NCBI GenBank assembly: GCA_003223555.1
Contig: QHVM01000063.1
Location: 5,639 to 60,320 of the forward strand
Direction: 5' to 3'
Length of the DNA stretch: 54,682 nucleotides
Source of the DNA: Acidobacteriota bacterium
GTDB taxonomy: Bacteria; Acidobacteriota; Vicinamibacteria; Fen-336
Notes under the pieces: model-generated
Told to the model about the DNA's origin: nothing
The model's input: only the letters and a program-made list of their open reading frames with translations
Database searches by the model: none
Translations under genes and position numbers: made by a program
Shown: positions 26,655 to 36,230 of the stretch, piece after piece
Layout of the letters: each line of letters starts with the position of its first letter
Position numbering within the stretch: the stretch's first letter is position 1

Positions 26655-28058
26655 TCAGTCCGGCCCGCCGCCCTTCTTCGGCTTCTTGCCGTTGAACGCG
26701 ATCTCGTCGGCCAGGACCGCCAGGCGCGCCGAGAGCGGCACCGCCACGTCGGCCCGCGTGGGATAGAGGTCGGTTCTCTCGGCCGGGTCGGCCTCCAGGT
26801 CGTAAAGGGTGTCCACGAGGTCCCAGTAGCCGGGCCGCAGGAACTTCCAGCGGCCCGAGCGCAGCGACACCGCATCGCCGAAGTAGTAGCCGAGCAGCTC
26901 GCGCGACCCGTCCGTGCCCGCGCCGGGCAGGCGGGACACCTGGCCCGAGAGCAGGGGCGTCAAGTCCGCCCCATAGTACGTGAGCGTGGGACTGAGGCGG
27001 CCCCCCGCCATCGCCACGAGCGTCGGGAACACGTCGAGGCTCATCACGGGCTCGCCCAGGGTCCGTCCCGCCGGATACCTTCCCGGCCACCAGGCGATGG
27101 CCGGCACGCGCACGCCGCCTTCGTAGGGCGAGTTCTTGCCGGAGCGGAACGGCCCCGGCGAGCCTGCTCCTTCTCCCTGCGAGAGCCAGGGGCCGTTGTC
27201 GCTCATGAAGAGGACGAGCGTGCTCCTCTCGCTCGAGCCGCGGTCGCGGACGGCCTTCATCACCTCGCCCACGCTCCAGTCCAGCTCCTCCACGACGTCG
27301 CCGTAGAGGCCCCCGGCGGACCGGCCGAGGAACTCCGGCGAGGGCTCGAGCGGCACGTGCGGCGAGCGGTGGGCGAGGTAGAGGAAGAAGGGCCGGTCGT
27401 GATCGGCGTCGCGGATGATGGTCACCGCCTCCCGGGTATAGGCCTTCGTGATCTGGTCCAGGCCGGGGGGGTCTTTCACGGGGGTCGTTCCGCGCAGCAG
27501 GAGGAAGGTCTGGTCACCGTTGCTGATCCCGAAGTAGGAAGCGAAGCCGTGGAACGTCGGCAGGTGGGCCAGGGTGCTCCCGAGATGCCACTTGCCGACC
27601 ATGGCCGTGCCGTAGCCGCGGTCCTCGAGGGCCTGGGCGACCGTGATCTCGTCGTCGTCGATCCCGTCGCTGATGCCTTCGGTGGGAGAGCCCGAAGGCA
27701 GGTTGCCGACGAGGCCGGTGCGCGGCGGATAGAGGCCCGTGAGCAGCGCCCCGCGCGAGGGCGTGCAGAGCGCGGAGGGCACGCGGAAGTCCGTCATGCG
27801 CACGCCCTCGGCGGCCAGTCGATCGAGGTTGGGCGTGCGGATGAGAGGCGCGCCGTAGGAACCGAGGTCGCCGTAGCCCAGGTCGTCGGCCAGGATGAGG
27901 ATGATGTTCGGCGGTCCGGGGGGAGGGCTCGGCGAGGACGCAATGGCGCTGGCCGCCGGCACGGGCGTGTCCGGCGCGCTGCCGCAGGCCGCGGTCAGCC
28001 CGGCCAGGACCGCGCTCAGACCGACCGCGACGAGTCTGTCGCGCCTTCCGCGCCGCAT
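26655..28058 (-). CDS. Sulfatase (arylsulfatase type), lipoprotein
   Basis: The product has about 467 residues. A signal peptide ends in the lipobox LTAAC (Cys25), so it is a lipid-anchored periplasmic or surface enzyme; a Pro/Ser linker follows. The alkaline-phosphatase-fold sulfatase domain begins NIILILADDLGYGD (metal-binding Asp58/Asp59). It contains the formylglycine signature CTPSRGALLTG (Cys98), the second signature GYGTAMVGKWHLG and MSDNGPW. It hydrolyses sulfate esters after maturation by a formylglycine-generating enzyme, which is not in this window. ATG 28058 is chosen over upstream in-frame starts because those add a Gly/Val-rich translation of the neighbouring gene's Pro-Thr linker. 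It diverges from the small lipoprotein gene. Confidence 0.92.
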   Translation of the reverse strand: MRRGRRDRLVAVGLSAVLAGLTAACGSAPDTPVPAASAIASSPSPPPGPPNIILILADDLGYGDLGSYGAPLIRTPNLDRLAAEGVRMTDFRVPSALCTPSRGALLTGLYPPRTGLVGNLPSGSPTEGISDGIDDDEITVAQALEDRGYGTAMVGKWHLGSTLAHLPTFHGFASYFGISNGDQTFLLLRGTTPVKDPPGLDQITKAYTREAVTIIRDADHDRPFFLYLAHRSPHVPLEPSPEFLGRSAGGLYGDVVEELDWSVGEVMKAVRDRGSSERSTLVLFMSDNGPWLSQGEGAGSPGPFRSGKNSPYEGGVRVPAIAWWPGRYPAGRTLGEPVMSLDVFPTLVAMAGGRLSPTLTYYGADLTPLLSGQVSRLPGAGTDGSRELLGYYFGDAVSLRSGRWKFLRPGYWDLVDTLYDLEADPAERTDLYPTRADVAVPLSARLAVLADEIAFNGKKPKKGGGPD

Positions 28059-28101
28059 GGGATCTGGGGAGCGATGGTACCGCAGGAGGTGGCGGCGCGC
28101 G

Positions 28102-28130
28102 TTGACCTCCGCCACCCGCTTCGTTATCAT
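28102..28130 (+). promoter_or_regulatory. Sigma70-type promoter of the small lipoprotein gene
   Basis: TTGACC (28102-28107) and TATCAT (28125-28130) have the ideal 17-bp spacing, 5 of 6 consensus matches each, and lie 41 bp upstream of ATG 28171. Confidence 0.75.
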
Positions 28131-28170
28131 CCGCGCTTCGCGTCGGGCGGATACCCGCACGGGAGGGTCG

Positions 28171-28692
28171 ATGGTCAAGCGACGCCGGGCCGCATCGTCG
28201 ATGGCGGCGCTGATCCTCGCCGGTCTGGCCGGCTGCGGAAACCCCACCCAGCCCATCGTGCCGACACCCGCGCCCACGGCGACGCCGACGCCCGTGCCGG
28301 CTCCGACGCCGACTCCCGTCCCCACGCCCACGCCATGCCCACAGGGCCTGTGCGAGGCGCCTGTCGAGAACACGGAACCCGCGGTGCGGGTCACCATGCG
28401 TCTCTATACGGTGGAGGACGGCGGAGGGAGCTTCGTCGCAAACCCCGATCCCAACGAGCCGATCCCCCCGGGGTTCTGGGCCCGGCTCGACGTCACCTCC
28501 AAGGACAAGGACGGCCTCGAGACCAACGGCAACGGTGAGGTGGAGTTCTTCTTCAGCCGGCCCCGGTCGATCGAGGTGGCCGGCGGTCACACCAACCAGA
28601 GACGCGTGAAGGCCCTCGAGCCGGTGACGGTGGACTGCTGGGCCACCCAGGACGGCGTCCGCTCGAACACCCTCACCCTGACGTTCAGGTAG
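28171..28692 (+). CDS. Small lipoprotein with a Pro-Thr linker, function unknown
   Basis: The 173-residue product starts at ATG 28171 behind GGGAGGG. A basic N-terminus and hydrophobic stretch lead to the lipobox LAGC, so it is a lipoprotein. A PTPxPTP-type linker of about 30 residues ([18 protein letters not shown]) follows, then a compact beta-rich domain of about 115 residues ([47 protein letters not shown]) that resembles an immunoglobulin-like fold. Cys pairs (CPQGLC) follow the linker. It has a strong own promoter and ends 8 bp inside the stop region of the convergent GH63 gene. No family is recognised. Confidence 0.8.
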   Translation: MVKRRRAASSMAALILAGLAGCGNPTQPIVPTPAPTATPTPVPAPTPTPVPTPTPCPQGLCEAPVENTEPAVRVTMRLYTVEDGGGSFVANPDPNEPIPPGFWARLDVTSKDKDGLETNGNGEVEFFFSRPRSIEVAGGHTNQRRVKALEPVTVDCWATQDGVRSNTLTLTFR

Positions 28693-31393
28693 ACGGCGGC
28701 GGAGGCCGTCTCCACTCATCGATGAGTGAGGCGACGAGGCCGGTCCAGCCGGTCTGGTGGGAGGCGCCCAGGCCCTCCCCCGTCTCCCCGTGGAAGTACT
28801 CGTGGAAGAGGATGAGGTCCCGCCAGTGCGGGTCCTCCTGGAACTTTTGCCGCTGGCCGTGGACGGGCCGCCGGCCCGTCTCGTCCCGGGTGAAGATCCG
28901 GATCATCCGGTTGGCGAGGTCCTCGGCCACCTCGGCCAGGGTCAGCGGCCGGCCGTCGGCCGGCGAGGGGACCTTGAAGCCGGGCCCGAAGGCGGTGCCG
29001 AGCTTGCGCAGCGACTCGATCATCAGGAACGAGGTCGGGAACCACACCGGGCCGCGCCAGTTCGAGTTGCCGCCCTTGATGCGCTCCCGCGCCTCGGCCG
29101 GCTCGTAGCCCACCTGCCGGTCGCCCAGGCGGAACGGGTGGGCCAGATGGTGGCGGGACAGGCTGCGCAGCCCCCACGGGGAGAGGAACTCCTCGGGATC
29201 GAGGACGCGGCGGAGCATGCCCTTCATCTGCGCCTCGTCGACGATGGCGCACACGTGGGTGGACGTTCCGTCGCGCCGGACCTCGTGGCAGACGTCCTGC
29301 ACGATGTGCCGCTTGTTGTCCAGGAACCAGTGGAGGTTGGCCTCGAACTCGGCGAACGGCTTGATCCACTGGTCTTCGAGCCGCTCCACCGCGTAGAGCG
29401 GGATGAGGCCGACCAGCGAGCGGACCCGGAACTTCTCGTAGCGGCCGTCGGGATAGGTCAGCACGTCGTAGAAGAAGCCGTCCTCCTCGTCCCAGAGCTG
29501 GTGGTCCCGCGCGCCCATCCTCTTCATGGCCGCCCCGACGTAGATGTAGTGCTGGAAGAACTTGGTGGCCAGCGCCTCGTAGGCCCGGTTTGCCTTGGCC
29601 AGCTCGAGGGCGATGCGCATCAAGTTCAGGCAGAACATCCCCATCCACCCGGTGGCGTCGGACTGCTCGAGCACCGCCCCCGCCGGCAGCGGCTCGCTGC
29701 GGTCGATGACGGTGATGTTGTCGAGGCCCAGGAACCCCCCCTCGAAGACGTTGTTGCCCGCCCGGTCCACCTTGTTGACCCACCAGGCGAAGTTGATGAG
29801 CAGCTTGTGGAAGCACTTCTCGAGGAACTCGCGGTCGGCGCGGCCGGAGCGGACCCGGTCCATGTTGTAGACGCGCCAGACCGCCCACGCGTGCACGGGC
29901 GGGTTCAGGTCCGAGAACTCCCACTCGTAGGCCGGGATCTGCCCCGAGGGGTGCTGGAACTGCTCGAAGAGCAACAACCAGAGCTGCTCCTTGGCCAGGG
30001 CCGGGTCGACGACCGCCAGCACGACGGCGTGGAAGGCGAGGTCCCACGCCGCGAACCACGGGTATTCCCACTTGTCGGGCATGGAGAGCACGCGCATCGA
30101 GTTGAGGTGGCGCCAGTGGGTGTTGCGGATGAAGGGTCGGTTCGGCGGCGGCGGCCAGCGCGGGTCGTCCCCCTCGAACCACAGGTTCACGTCGAAGAGG
30201 TAGATCTGCTTGGACCACAGCATCCCCGCGAAGGCCTGCCGCTGCACGAGCCGCTCGTCCTCGCTCGCCCCCGGGGGATGGATGGCGGCGTAGAACTCGT
30301 CGGCCTCGGCCTGCCGCTGGGCGAGGACCGCGTCGACCTCGCGCAGCGGGTCGAACAGCTCGGCCGGGGCCAGTCGAAGGCGGAACTGCTGCACTCCGCC
30401 GGCCGGCACGAGCGCACGGAAGCGGGCGCAGGCCTTGGTTCCCCGCGGCTCGGGGCTGACCACGTCTTCTTGCCCGTCGACCACGAAGCGGTGGAAGGCA
30501 TCCTTGACGTGCGGCTTCCGGCTCCCCGCCCACGCGCCGTACACGCGAGGCGCGTTGGTCTCGTTGTCGGTGAAGAGCAGCTCCGCACCCGGCTCGACGT
30601 ACAGGTGTCGCGGGCCGAGGCGGTAGGGGAAGGGCAGGTTCCGCAACGGCTCGGCCGCCGAGTCGTCGGCGACCAGGCTGCGGCAGCGAGCGGTCACCGC
30701 GCCGGCGGTGATCGACGGCTCCGGCTTCGCCGCCTCCCCCCACGCCCACGTGTTCCGGAACCACAGGTGCGGCATGACCTGGATCGGGGCCGGCTCGGGT
30801 CCACGGTTGTGGACGCTGATGCGGATGACGAGGTCGTCCGGATCGGCCTTGCCGTACTCGGCGAAGACGTCGAAGTAGCGGTCGTCGTCGAAGATGCCGG
30901 TGTCGAGCAGCTCGTACTCGGGCCCGCCCGGGCCCTGCCGCCGCCGGTTCTCCTCGATGAGGTGGGCGTAGGGAAACTCGCGCTGCGGGTACTTGTAGAG
31001 CCACTTCATGTAGGCGTGGCTGGGCAGGTTGTCGAGGTAGAAGTAGTACTCCTTGACGTCCTCGCCGTGGTTGGCCTCGGAAGGCACGAGGCCGAACAGT
31101 CGTTCCTTCAGGATCGGATCGCGCTCGTTCCACAGCACGAGGGCGAAGACCAGGATCTGGTAGCGGTCGCAGATCCCGGCCAGCCCCTCCTCTCCCCAGC
31201 GGCAGGCCTTGCTGCGGGCCAGGTCGTGGGGGAAGTAGTCCCAGGCCGCGCCGCTCGGCCCGTAGTCCTCCCGCACCGTTCCCCACGAGCGCTCGGCGAC
31301 GTAGGGCCCCCACCGCCGCCAGGCGACGAGGTCGCCGTGGCGTTCGGCCAGCCTCTGGTGCTCGCGGGTGGACGGCGCCGCGGCGGCGCTCAC
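28685..31393 (-). CDS. GH63-like glycosidase (glucosidase/mannosylglycerate hydrolase type)
   Basis: The 902-residue cytoplasmic enzyme has an N-terminal beta-sandwich and a C-terminal (alpha/alpha)6 barrel with GH63 features: [14 protein letters not shown]-type sequence ([13 protein letters not shown]), [34 protein letters not shown], and the terminal [20 protein letters not shown] and [13 protein letters not shown]. Family members hydrolyse alpha-glucosides or glycosylglycerates; the substrate cannot be told. GTG 31393 overlaps the parvulin stop by 4 bp (GTGA), so translation is probably coupled. There is no signal peptide. Confidence 0.88.
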   Translation of the reverse strand: MSAAAAPSTREHQRLAERHGDLVAWRRWGPYVAERSWGTVREDYGPSGAAWDYFPHDLARSKACRWGEEGLAGICDRYQILVFALVLWNERDPILKERLFGLVPSEANHGEDVKEYYFYLDNLPSHAYMKWLYKYPQREFPYAHLIEENRRRQGPGGPEYELLDTGIFDDDRYFDVFAEYGKADPDDLVIRISVHNRGPEPAPIQVMPHLWFRNTWAWGEAAKPEPSITAGAVTARCRSLVADDSAAEPLRNLPFPYRLGPRHLYVEPGAELLFTDNETNAPRVYGAWAGSRKPHVKDAFHRFVVDGQEDVVSPEPRGTKACARFRALVPAGGVQQFRLRLAPAELFDPLREVDAVLAQRQAEADEFYAAIHPPGASEDERLVQRQAFAGMLWSKQIYLFDVNLWFEGDDPRWPPPPNRPFIRNTHWRHLNSMRVLSMPDKWEYPWFAAWDLAFHAVVLAVVDPALAKEQLWLLLFEQFQHPSGQIPAYEWEFSDLNPPVHAWAVWRVYNMDRVRSGRADREFLEKCFHKLLINFAWWVNKVDRAGNNVFEGGFLGLDNITVIDRSEPLPAGAVLEQSDATGWMGMFCLNLMRIALELAKANRAYEALATKFFQHYIYVGAAMKRMGARDHQLWDEEDGFFYDVLTYPDGRYEKFRVRSLVGLIPLYAVERLEDQWIKPFAEFEANLHWFLDNKRHIVQDVCHEVRRDGTSTHVCAIVDEAQMKGMLRRVLDPEEFLSPWGLRSLSRHHLAHPFRLGDRQVGYEPAEARERIKGGNSNWRGPVWFPTSFLMIESLRKLGTAFGPGFKVPSPADGRPLTLAEVAEDLANRMIRIFTRDETGRRPVHGQRQKFQEDPHWRDLILFHEYFHGETGEGLGASHQTGWTGLVASLIDEWRRPPPPST

Positions 31394-32427
31394 AGGTACG
31401 TTTCGATCTTCGCCTTCGCCTTCAGCCCCTGGACAAAGTCGTTCACGGCCTTCTGCGCGAGGCGGTCCTTGACCTGGTCCTTCACCGAGTCGAAGTCGAC
31501 CTTGCCCGCGGGCAGGCGCTCCTGGACCTTGATGATGTGGAATCCGAAGGGCGACTCGACGAGGTCCGACACCTGGCCGGGCGGCAGCGCGAAGGCGGCC
31601 TGCTCGAAGGCGGGAACCATCTGCCCCTTGCCGAAGAGGCCGAGGTCCCCGCCCCGGGGCGCGCTGCCCGGGTCTTGCGAGACCTCCCGGGCGACCGCCG
31701 CGAAGTCCTCGCCCTTCCGCACGCGGGCCAGCGCGCTCTCGGCCTTCGCCTTCTGGGCCTGTCTCACGTCAGGTCCCGCGCCCTCGGGCACGCGGAGCAG
31801 GATGTGGCTGGCCCTCACGCGCTCGCCGGCGGCGAAGAGGGCGGGGTTCTGGTCGTAGAACGCCCTGGCCTCGGCGACGGAGACGGCGGCCGCCCGCCTC
31901 TCCGCCTCCTGGCGCACGACGGCGTCCACGATGCGGCGCGCGCGCAACTCGCCGCGGAAGCTCTTCGCGTCGAACCCGGCCCCGGAGAGGAACCGCGTCC
32001 AGTCCTGATCGCTCTTGAACTGGCCGCGGGCCTGCCGGTAGTCCTGCTCCACCGCGGCTTCTTCGGGGACGACTCTGCGCGCCGCGGCTTCCTGCAGGAC
32101 CAGCTCGCGCAGCACGAGCTGGTCGAGCGTCTGCCGGTAGGCCTCCGCCCGGCGCTCCCGCGGCACGCGCCCGATCTGCAGGGCGGGCTCGACGATGGAC
32201 GAGACGGCCTTGGTCGCGATCGGGCGGCCGTTCACCCGCGCGGCCACGTCGGGCAGGGGCTGGGGCAGCGCTCGGTTCGCGTCGGGAACGGCCGCCGCGG
32301 CGGAGGCGGCGGCCGCGGGGGAGGGGGACAGGGAGGCGGCGGGGGACGGCGAGGGTCCGCGCGAGCAGGCCACGATCGCCGCCAGCAGAGCGGCCGCACG
32401 CGCCGCCTTGCGCCCCTGCCCCTTCAT
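31390..32427 (-). CDS. Parvulin-type peptidyl-prolyl isomerase lipoprotein (PrsA/SurA-like)
   Basis: The product has about 345 residues. ATG 32427 is followed by a signal sequence ending IVAC, a lipobox, then a Pro/Ala-rich linker. A SurA-N-like helical chaperone region follows ([29 protein letters not shown]). One parvulin domain sits at about 205-310: [63 protein letters not shown]. It assists folding of secreted or outer-membrane proteins in the periplasm. GTG 32436 is an alternative start. It overlaps the GH63 gene by 4 bp, an unexpected pairing of an envelope chaperone with a cytoplasmic glycosidase. Confidence 0.9.
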   Translation of the reverse strand: MKGQGRKAARAAALLAAIVACSRGPSPSPAASLSPSPAAAASAAAAVPDANRALPQPLPDVAARVNGRPIATKAVSSIVEPALQIGRVPRERRAEAYRQTLDQLVLRELVLQEAAARRVVPEEAAVEQDYRQARGQFKSDQDWTRFLSGAGFDAKSFRGELRARRIVDAVVRQEAERRAAAVSVAEARAFYDQNPALFAAGERVRASHILLRVPEGAGPDVRQAQKAKAESALARVRKGEDFAAVAREVSQDPGSAPRGGDLGLFGKGQMVPAFEQAAFALPPGQVSDLVESPFGFHIIKVQERLPAGKVDFDSVKDQVKDRLAQKAVNDFVQGLKAKAKIETYL

Positions 32428-32488
32428 GGCCCGCACAGGCTAGGGTTGGCCCCGCCAGAAGTCAACCGCCTGCGATAGCATCGCGGCG

Positions 32489-33649
32489 ATGTTCTCCGCG
32501 CGCACCGGGTGGAACCTGGCCGCCAACCGGCTCTCGTCGCTGCGGGCAGCCAAGCGGCGGGGCGGCGCCCGGGTCCTGGACCTGACCGAGACCAACCCGA
32601 CCCGCGTCGGCATCGCCTACCCACCCGACCTGCTGGCTCCGCTCGCCGACCCCGGCTCGCTGCGCTACGAGCCCGCGCCGCGCGGGCTCGAGCCGGCCCG
32701 GAGGACGGTCGCCGAAGATTGCCGCCGGCGCGGCGCAGCGGCCGACCCTGCGCGGATCATCCTCGCCAGCAGCACCAGCGAGGCCTACGCGTGGCTGTTC
32801 AAGCTGCTCTGCGACCCGGGCGACGCGGTGCTGGTCCCCCGTCCGAGCTACCCCCTCTTCGACTACCTCGCGCGCCTCGAGTCGGTCGACACGAGCCCCT
32901 ACCCGCTTTCCTACGACGGCGAGTGGCACCTCAGCCTGGAGGCAGTAGCGCGGGCGATCACGCCTCGCACGCGGGCGCTCGTGCTCGTGAGCCCCAACAA
33001 CCCGACCGGCTCGTACGTCAAGCGCGTGGAGGCGGAGCAGCTCCTCGCGCTGTGCGCCGAGCGCGGGCTGGCCGTCGTCTCGGACGAGGTCTTCGCCGAC
33101 TACGCTTTCGCTCCGGATCCGCGCCGCGCACCGAGCCTGGCCGGGGACGGACCGGCCCTCGCCTTCTCCCTCGGCGGCCTGTCGAAATCCTGCGGCCTGC
33201 CCCAGTTGAAGCTAGCCTGGATCGCGGTCGGGGGCCCGGAGAGCTTGCGCCGGGCGGCGCTGGAGCGGCTGGAGGTCGTGGCCGACACCTACCTGTCGGT
33301 CTCGACTCCCGTCCAGCGCGCGGCCCCGGCCCTCCTCGCCCGGCGCTCCGAGCTGCAAGGACCCATCGCCCGCCGCGTGAGCGCCAACCTCGACGCGCTT
33401 CGTCGCCGGCTCCAGGGCGGTTCATCAGCGTCGGTGCTCCAGGTCGAAGGCGGCTGGTCGGCGGTCCTCCAGGTGCCCGCGACCGAGAGCGAGGAGGACC
33501 GGGTGATCCGGCTCCTGGAGGAGCACGACGTGCTCGTGCACCCGGGCTACTTCTTCGACTTCGCCGGCGAGGCCTACCTCGTGCTGAGCCTCCTGCCTCC
33601 GCCGGCGGAGTTCGCGCAAGCCGTCGACCGCATCCTCGGCGTGCTATAA
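32489..33649 (+). CDS. PLP-dependent aminotransferase, class I/II
   Basis: The 386-residue fold-type I enzyme carries SPNNPTGS (168-175), SDEVFADY (198-205), and the PLP-binding lysine in GGLSKSCGLPQLKLAW (Lys233). The N-terminus (WNLAANRLSSL, LTETNPTRVG) and the lack of a further domain place it near aspartate/aromatic aminotransferases that act on amino acids and keto acids. The exact substrate is not readable. It is the first gene of a tight plus-strand set (gaps of 38, -4, 1 and 11 bp to the next four genes) and diverges from the parvulin gene across 61 bp. Confidence 0.92.
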   Translation: MFSARTGWNLAANRLSSLRAAKRRGGARVLDLTETNPTRVGIAYPPDLLAPLADPGSLRYEPAPRGLEPARRTVAEDCRRRGAAADPARIILASSTSEAYAWLFKLLCDPGDAVLVPRPSYPLFDYLARLESVDTSPYPLSYDGEWHLSLEAVARAITPRTRALVLVSPNNPTGSYVKRVEAEQLLALCAERGLAVVSDEVFADYAFAPDPRRAPSLAGDGPALAFSLGGLSKSCGLPQLKLAWIAVGGPESLRRAALERLEVVADTYLSVSTPVQRAAPALLARRSELQGPIARRVSANLDALRRRLQGGSSASVLQVEGGWSAVLQVPATESEEDRVIRLLEEHDVLVHPGYFFDFAGEAYLVLSLLPPPAEFAQAVDRILGVL

Positions 33650-33687
33650 CGCCTCTTGGGCGCCGACGACGCCTCCGGAGGTGCACC

Positions 33688-34122
33688 ATGGCCGTCAAGC
33701 GCGTTTCCCCCGCCGAGGCTCGGGACTTGATGGACAAGCAGGGCTACGTCTACGTGGACGTGCGCTCGCTGCCCGAGTTCGCGGCCGGTCATCCCAAGGG
33801 CGCCTTCAACGTGCCCCTCATGAACATGGGCCCGGGCGGGATGACTCCCAATCCCGAGTTCCTGACCGTGATGGGAGCCTTCCCGAGGGATGCCAAGCTC
33901 ATCGTGGGCTGCCAGGCCGGCGGGCGCTCGGCGCGGGCGGCCGCGATGCTGGAGTCGGCCGGCTATACCGACGTCGTCGACCAGCGGGCGGGGTTCGAGG
34001 GCGCGCCGGATCCCGCCACCGGCCGGATCCGCGAGCCCGGCTGGCGGCCCGCCGGCCTTCCCGTCAGCACCGACCCGCTGCCCGACCGCACCTACGAGGC
34101 GCTGAAGGCGAAGCTCCGGTGA
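33688..34122 (+). CDS. Rhodanese-like domain protein
   Basis: The 144-residue single rhodanese domain has a strong GGAGGTG before ATG 33688. Typical elements are VYVDVRSLPEFAAGHPKGAFNVP and the active-site loop CQAGGRSARAA with Cys75, which carries the persulfide. It moves sulfane sulfur between small thiols or proteins in the cytoplasm. The C-terminal stretch DQRAGFEGAPDPATG...EPGW is characteristic of this subgroup. Its stop overlaps the next gene by 4 bp (GTGA), so it is translated together with the SDR. Confidence 0.93.
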   Translation: MAVKRVSPAEARDLMDKQGYVYVDVRSLPEFAAGHPKGAFNVPLMNMGPGGMTPNPEFLTVMGAFPRDAKLIVGCQAGGRSARAAAMLESAGYTDVVDQRAGFEGAPDPATGRIREPGWRPAGLPVSTDPLPDRTYEALKAKLR

Positions 34123-34811
34123 CGTCCGCCTTCGTCGTCACCAGAGGGACCGGGGCCCTCGGCCGCGCGGTGGTGGCGGCCCTCGCCGAGCGCGGGGCGA
34201 GGGTGGCGGTGCCCTACCGCTCGCCGCAGGATTGGGACGCGCTGCGGGCGGCTCTCCCCCAGGCGTCGCTCTGGGGAGCGAAGGCCGAGGTCTCCGACCC
34301 GCGCTCCTGCGGCGCGTTCCTCGACGGCGCGGCCGGGTTCCTCGGCCGCCTGGACGGCGTGGCCGCCGTGGCCGGCGCCTACGCGGGGGCGGGCACGCTC
34401 GAGCAGGCGCCGGAGTCCGAGTGGACGGCGATGATGTCGGCCAACCTCGGCACGGTCTACGCGATCTGCCGGGCCGCCCTCCCTCGCCTCATCGAAAACC
34501 GCGGCAGCGTGGTGACGGTCGCCTCGCGCCTGGCCCTGGAGGGCGGGGCCGGCTCCGCCGCCTACGCGGTGAGCAAGGCGGGCGTGGTGGCCCTCACCCG
34601 CGTTCTAGCCCTGGAGAACGAGGCCCGGGGCGTGCGCTTCAACTGCGTGCTGCCGGTCATCATCGACACTCCCGACAACCGGAAGGCCATGCCCAAGGCC
34701 GACCCGTCGCGGTGGACGCCGCCGGCGGCCGTCGCCCGGGTGGTGGCCTTCCTGCTCTTCCCGGAGTCCTCCGCGGTGAACGGCGCGCTCATCCCGGTGT
34801 CGGGACGCTGA
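34119..34811 (+). CDS. Short-chain dehydrogenase/reductase with a variant cofactor loop
   Basis: The 230-residue Rossmann-fold oxidoreductase starts at GTG 34119, inside the rhodanese stop. The catalytic signature is present: the Ser in VVTVASRLALEG and YAVSK (Tyr149, Lys153). The cofactor loop reads VTRGTGALG where the family usually has TGGxGxxG, so the first glycine is Arg. Arg there often favours NADPH, but this is inference. The VNGALIPVSG end is normal. The substrate is unknown; operon partners suggest a small-molecule metabolic role. Confidence 0.9.
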   Translation: MTSAFVVTRGTGALGRAVVAALAERGARVAVPYRSPQDWDALRAALPQASLWGAKAEVSDPRSCGAFLDGAAGFLGRLDGVAAVAGAYAGAGTLEQAPESEWTAMMSANLGTVYAICRAALPRLIENRGSVVTVASRLALEGGAGSAAYAVSKAGVVALTRVLALENEARGVRFNCVLPVIIDTPDNRKAMPKADPSRWTPPAAVARVVAFLLFPESSAVNGALIPVSGR

Positions 34812-34812
34812 G

Positions 34813-36219
34813 ATGCGCGCGGTCCCGGCAGCGCGCGGCGCCGGGCTGGCCCTGGCCTTGCTGGGCGCGGCCATCGGGCCGCCGCCCGTTGCCGCGGACG
34901 GATGGGCCATCGTCGGCGCAACCCTCGTGGACGGCACGGGTGCGCCGCCGGTCACGGACGCCGTCGTCCTCGGGCGCGGCGAGCGGATCGAAGCCGCCGG
35001 CCCCCGCGCCCAGGTATCGCTCCCCAGGGGGATCACGATCCTGGACGGCCGTGGGAAGTGGCTGGTGCCGGGGCTGGTGGACGCCCATGTCCACTTCTTC
35101 CAGTCGGGCGGGGCCTACACGCGGCCCGACGTCATCGATCTGCGCCAGCATCGGGCCTACGAGCGCGAGATCGCCCTGCTGAAGGATGCGCTCCCCCGCA
35201 CTTTCGCCCGCTACCTGCTCTGCGGCGTCACCTCGGTCGTCGACGTGGGCGGGCCCTTCTGGAACTTCGAGGTGCGGGACCGGGCGAGCCGCACTCAGAT
35301 GGCCCCCCGCGTCGCGGTGGCGGGCCCTCTCGTCTCTACCGTGGCCCGGCCCCAGCTCGACCTCGGCGACCCGCCGATCATCAAGATCTCCACGCCCGAC
35401 GAAGCCCGCGCGCTCGTCCGCCGCGAGCTGGAGCGCAAGCCCGACCTCATGAAGGTATGGTTCATATACCGGCCGGGGGACGACCTGGCGGCCGGCAAGG
35501 CGATCGTCGCCGCGACGGCCGACGAGGCGCGGAAGGCCGGCGTGCGCACCGCCGTCCATGCGACGGAGCTGGAGACGGCGCGGGCGGCGGTCGAGGCGGG
35601 GGCGGACGTGCTCGTCCACTCGGTCGTCGACAAGCCGGTGGACGACGCCTTCGTGGAGTTGCTCGTGCGCCGGGGCGTCGTCTACATCCCGACGCTCTTC
35701 GTGCGCACCGGATACGACCTCGTGCTCTCCGGCCGCTTCGTCCCCACGCCGGCCGAGCGCCGCGGGGGCGACCCCGACGTGCTGGCGACGTTCGAGGAAG
35801 TGAAGCCGCTGCCGGAGCTGCTCTCACGCCCGAAGCGGGCGCTGGATCCCGACCGCGAGCGCATCCCGGCCCAGAACCTGAAACGGCTGTCGGAGGCCGG
35901 GGTGACGATCGCCGCCGGCACCGACGCCGGCAACATCGGCACCCTGCACGGGCCGTCGATCTTCCGCGAGCTGCGGCTCATGGCCGAGGCCGGCCTGACC
36001 CCCGCCCGCGTGCTGGCCGCGGCGACGGCCGGAGGGGCGCGTGTGATGGGCCGCGAGAAGGACCTCGGCGCCATCGCGGCGGGAAGGCTCGCCGACCTCC
36101 TGCTGCTCGATCGCGATCCGCTCGCCGACGTCGGCAACCTGGAGTCCATGCATCGCGTCGTCAAGGGTGGCCGGATCTTCACGCCCGACGAGCTGGCCCG
36201 GGCCGCGGCCCGGCATTGA
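34813..36219 (+). CDS. Secreted amidohydrolase (imidazolonepropionase-like metal hydrolase)
   Basis: The 468-residue protein has a signal peptide (ALALLGAAIGPPPVAADG), so it is probably periplasmic. The amidohydrolase superfamily features are present in order: beta-sandwich start (VGATLVDGTGAPP), DAHVHF (metal His pair), the Lys in DLMKVWF that can be carbamylated, AVHATE and VHSVVD (His ligands), and AAGTDAGN (catalytic Asp). It ends GAIAAGRLADLLLLDRDP. Members cleave cyclic amides, dipeptides or similar bonds. It starts one base after the SDR stop and is followed 11 bp later by the BNR-propeller gene. Confidence 0.92.
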   Translation: MRAVPAARGAGLALALLGAAIGPPPVAADGWAIVGATLVDGTGAPPVTDAVVLGRGERIEAAGPRAQVSLPRGITILDGRGKWLVPGLVDAHVHFFQSGGAYTRPDVIDLRQHRAYEREIALLKDALPRTFARYLLCGVTSVVDVGGPFWNFEVRDRASRTQMAPRVAVAGPLVSTVARPQLDLGDPPIIKISTPDEARALVRRELERKPDLMKVWFIYRPGDDLAAGKAIVAATADEARKAGVRTAVHATELETARAAVEAGADVLVHSVVDKPVDDAFVELLVRRGVVYIPTLFVRTGYDLVLSGRFVPTPAERRGGDPDVLATFEEVKPLPELLSRPKRALDPDRERIPAQNLKRLSEAGVTIAAGTDAGNIGTLHGPSIFRELRLMAEAGLTPARVLAAATAGGARVMGREKDLGAIAAGRLADLLLLDRDPLADVGNLESMHRVVKGGRIFTPDELARAAARH

Positions 36220-36230
36220 AAGGAGATGTC

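Noticed and set aside
28059-28397. Longer N-terminus of the sulfatase
   Set aside because: The extension is the antisense of the neighbouring lipoprotein's Pro-Thr linker (a GVGVG run). The lipobox signal peptide starts at 28058.
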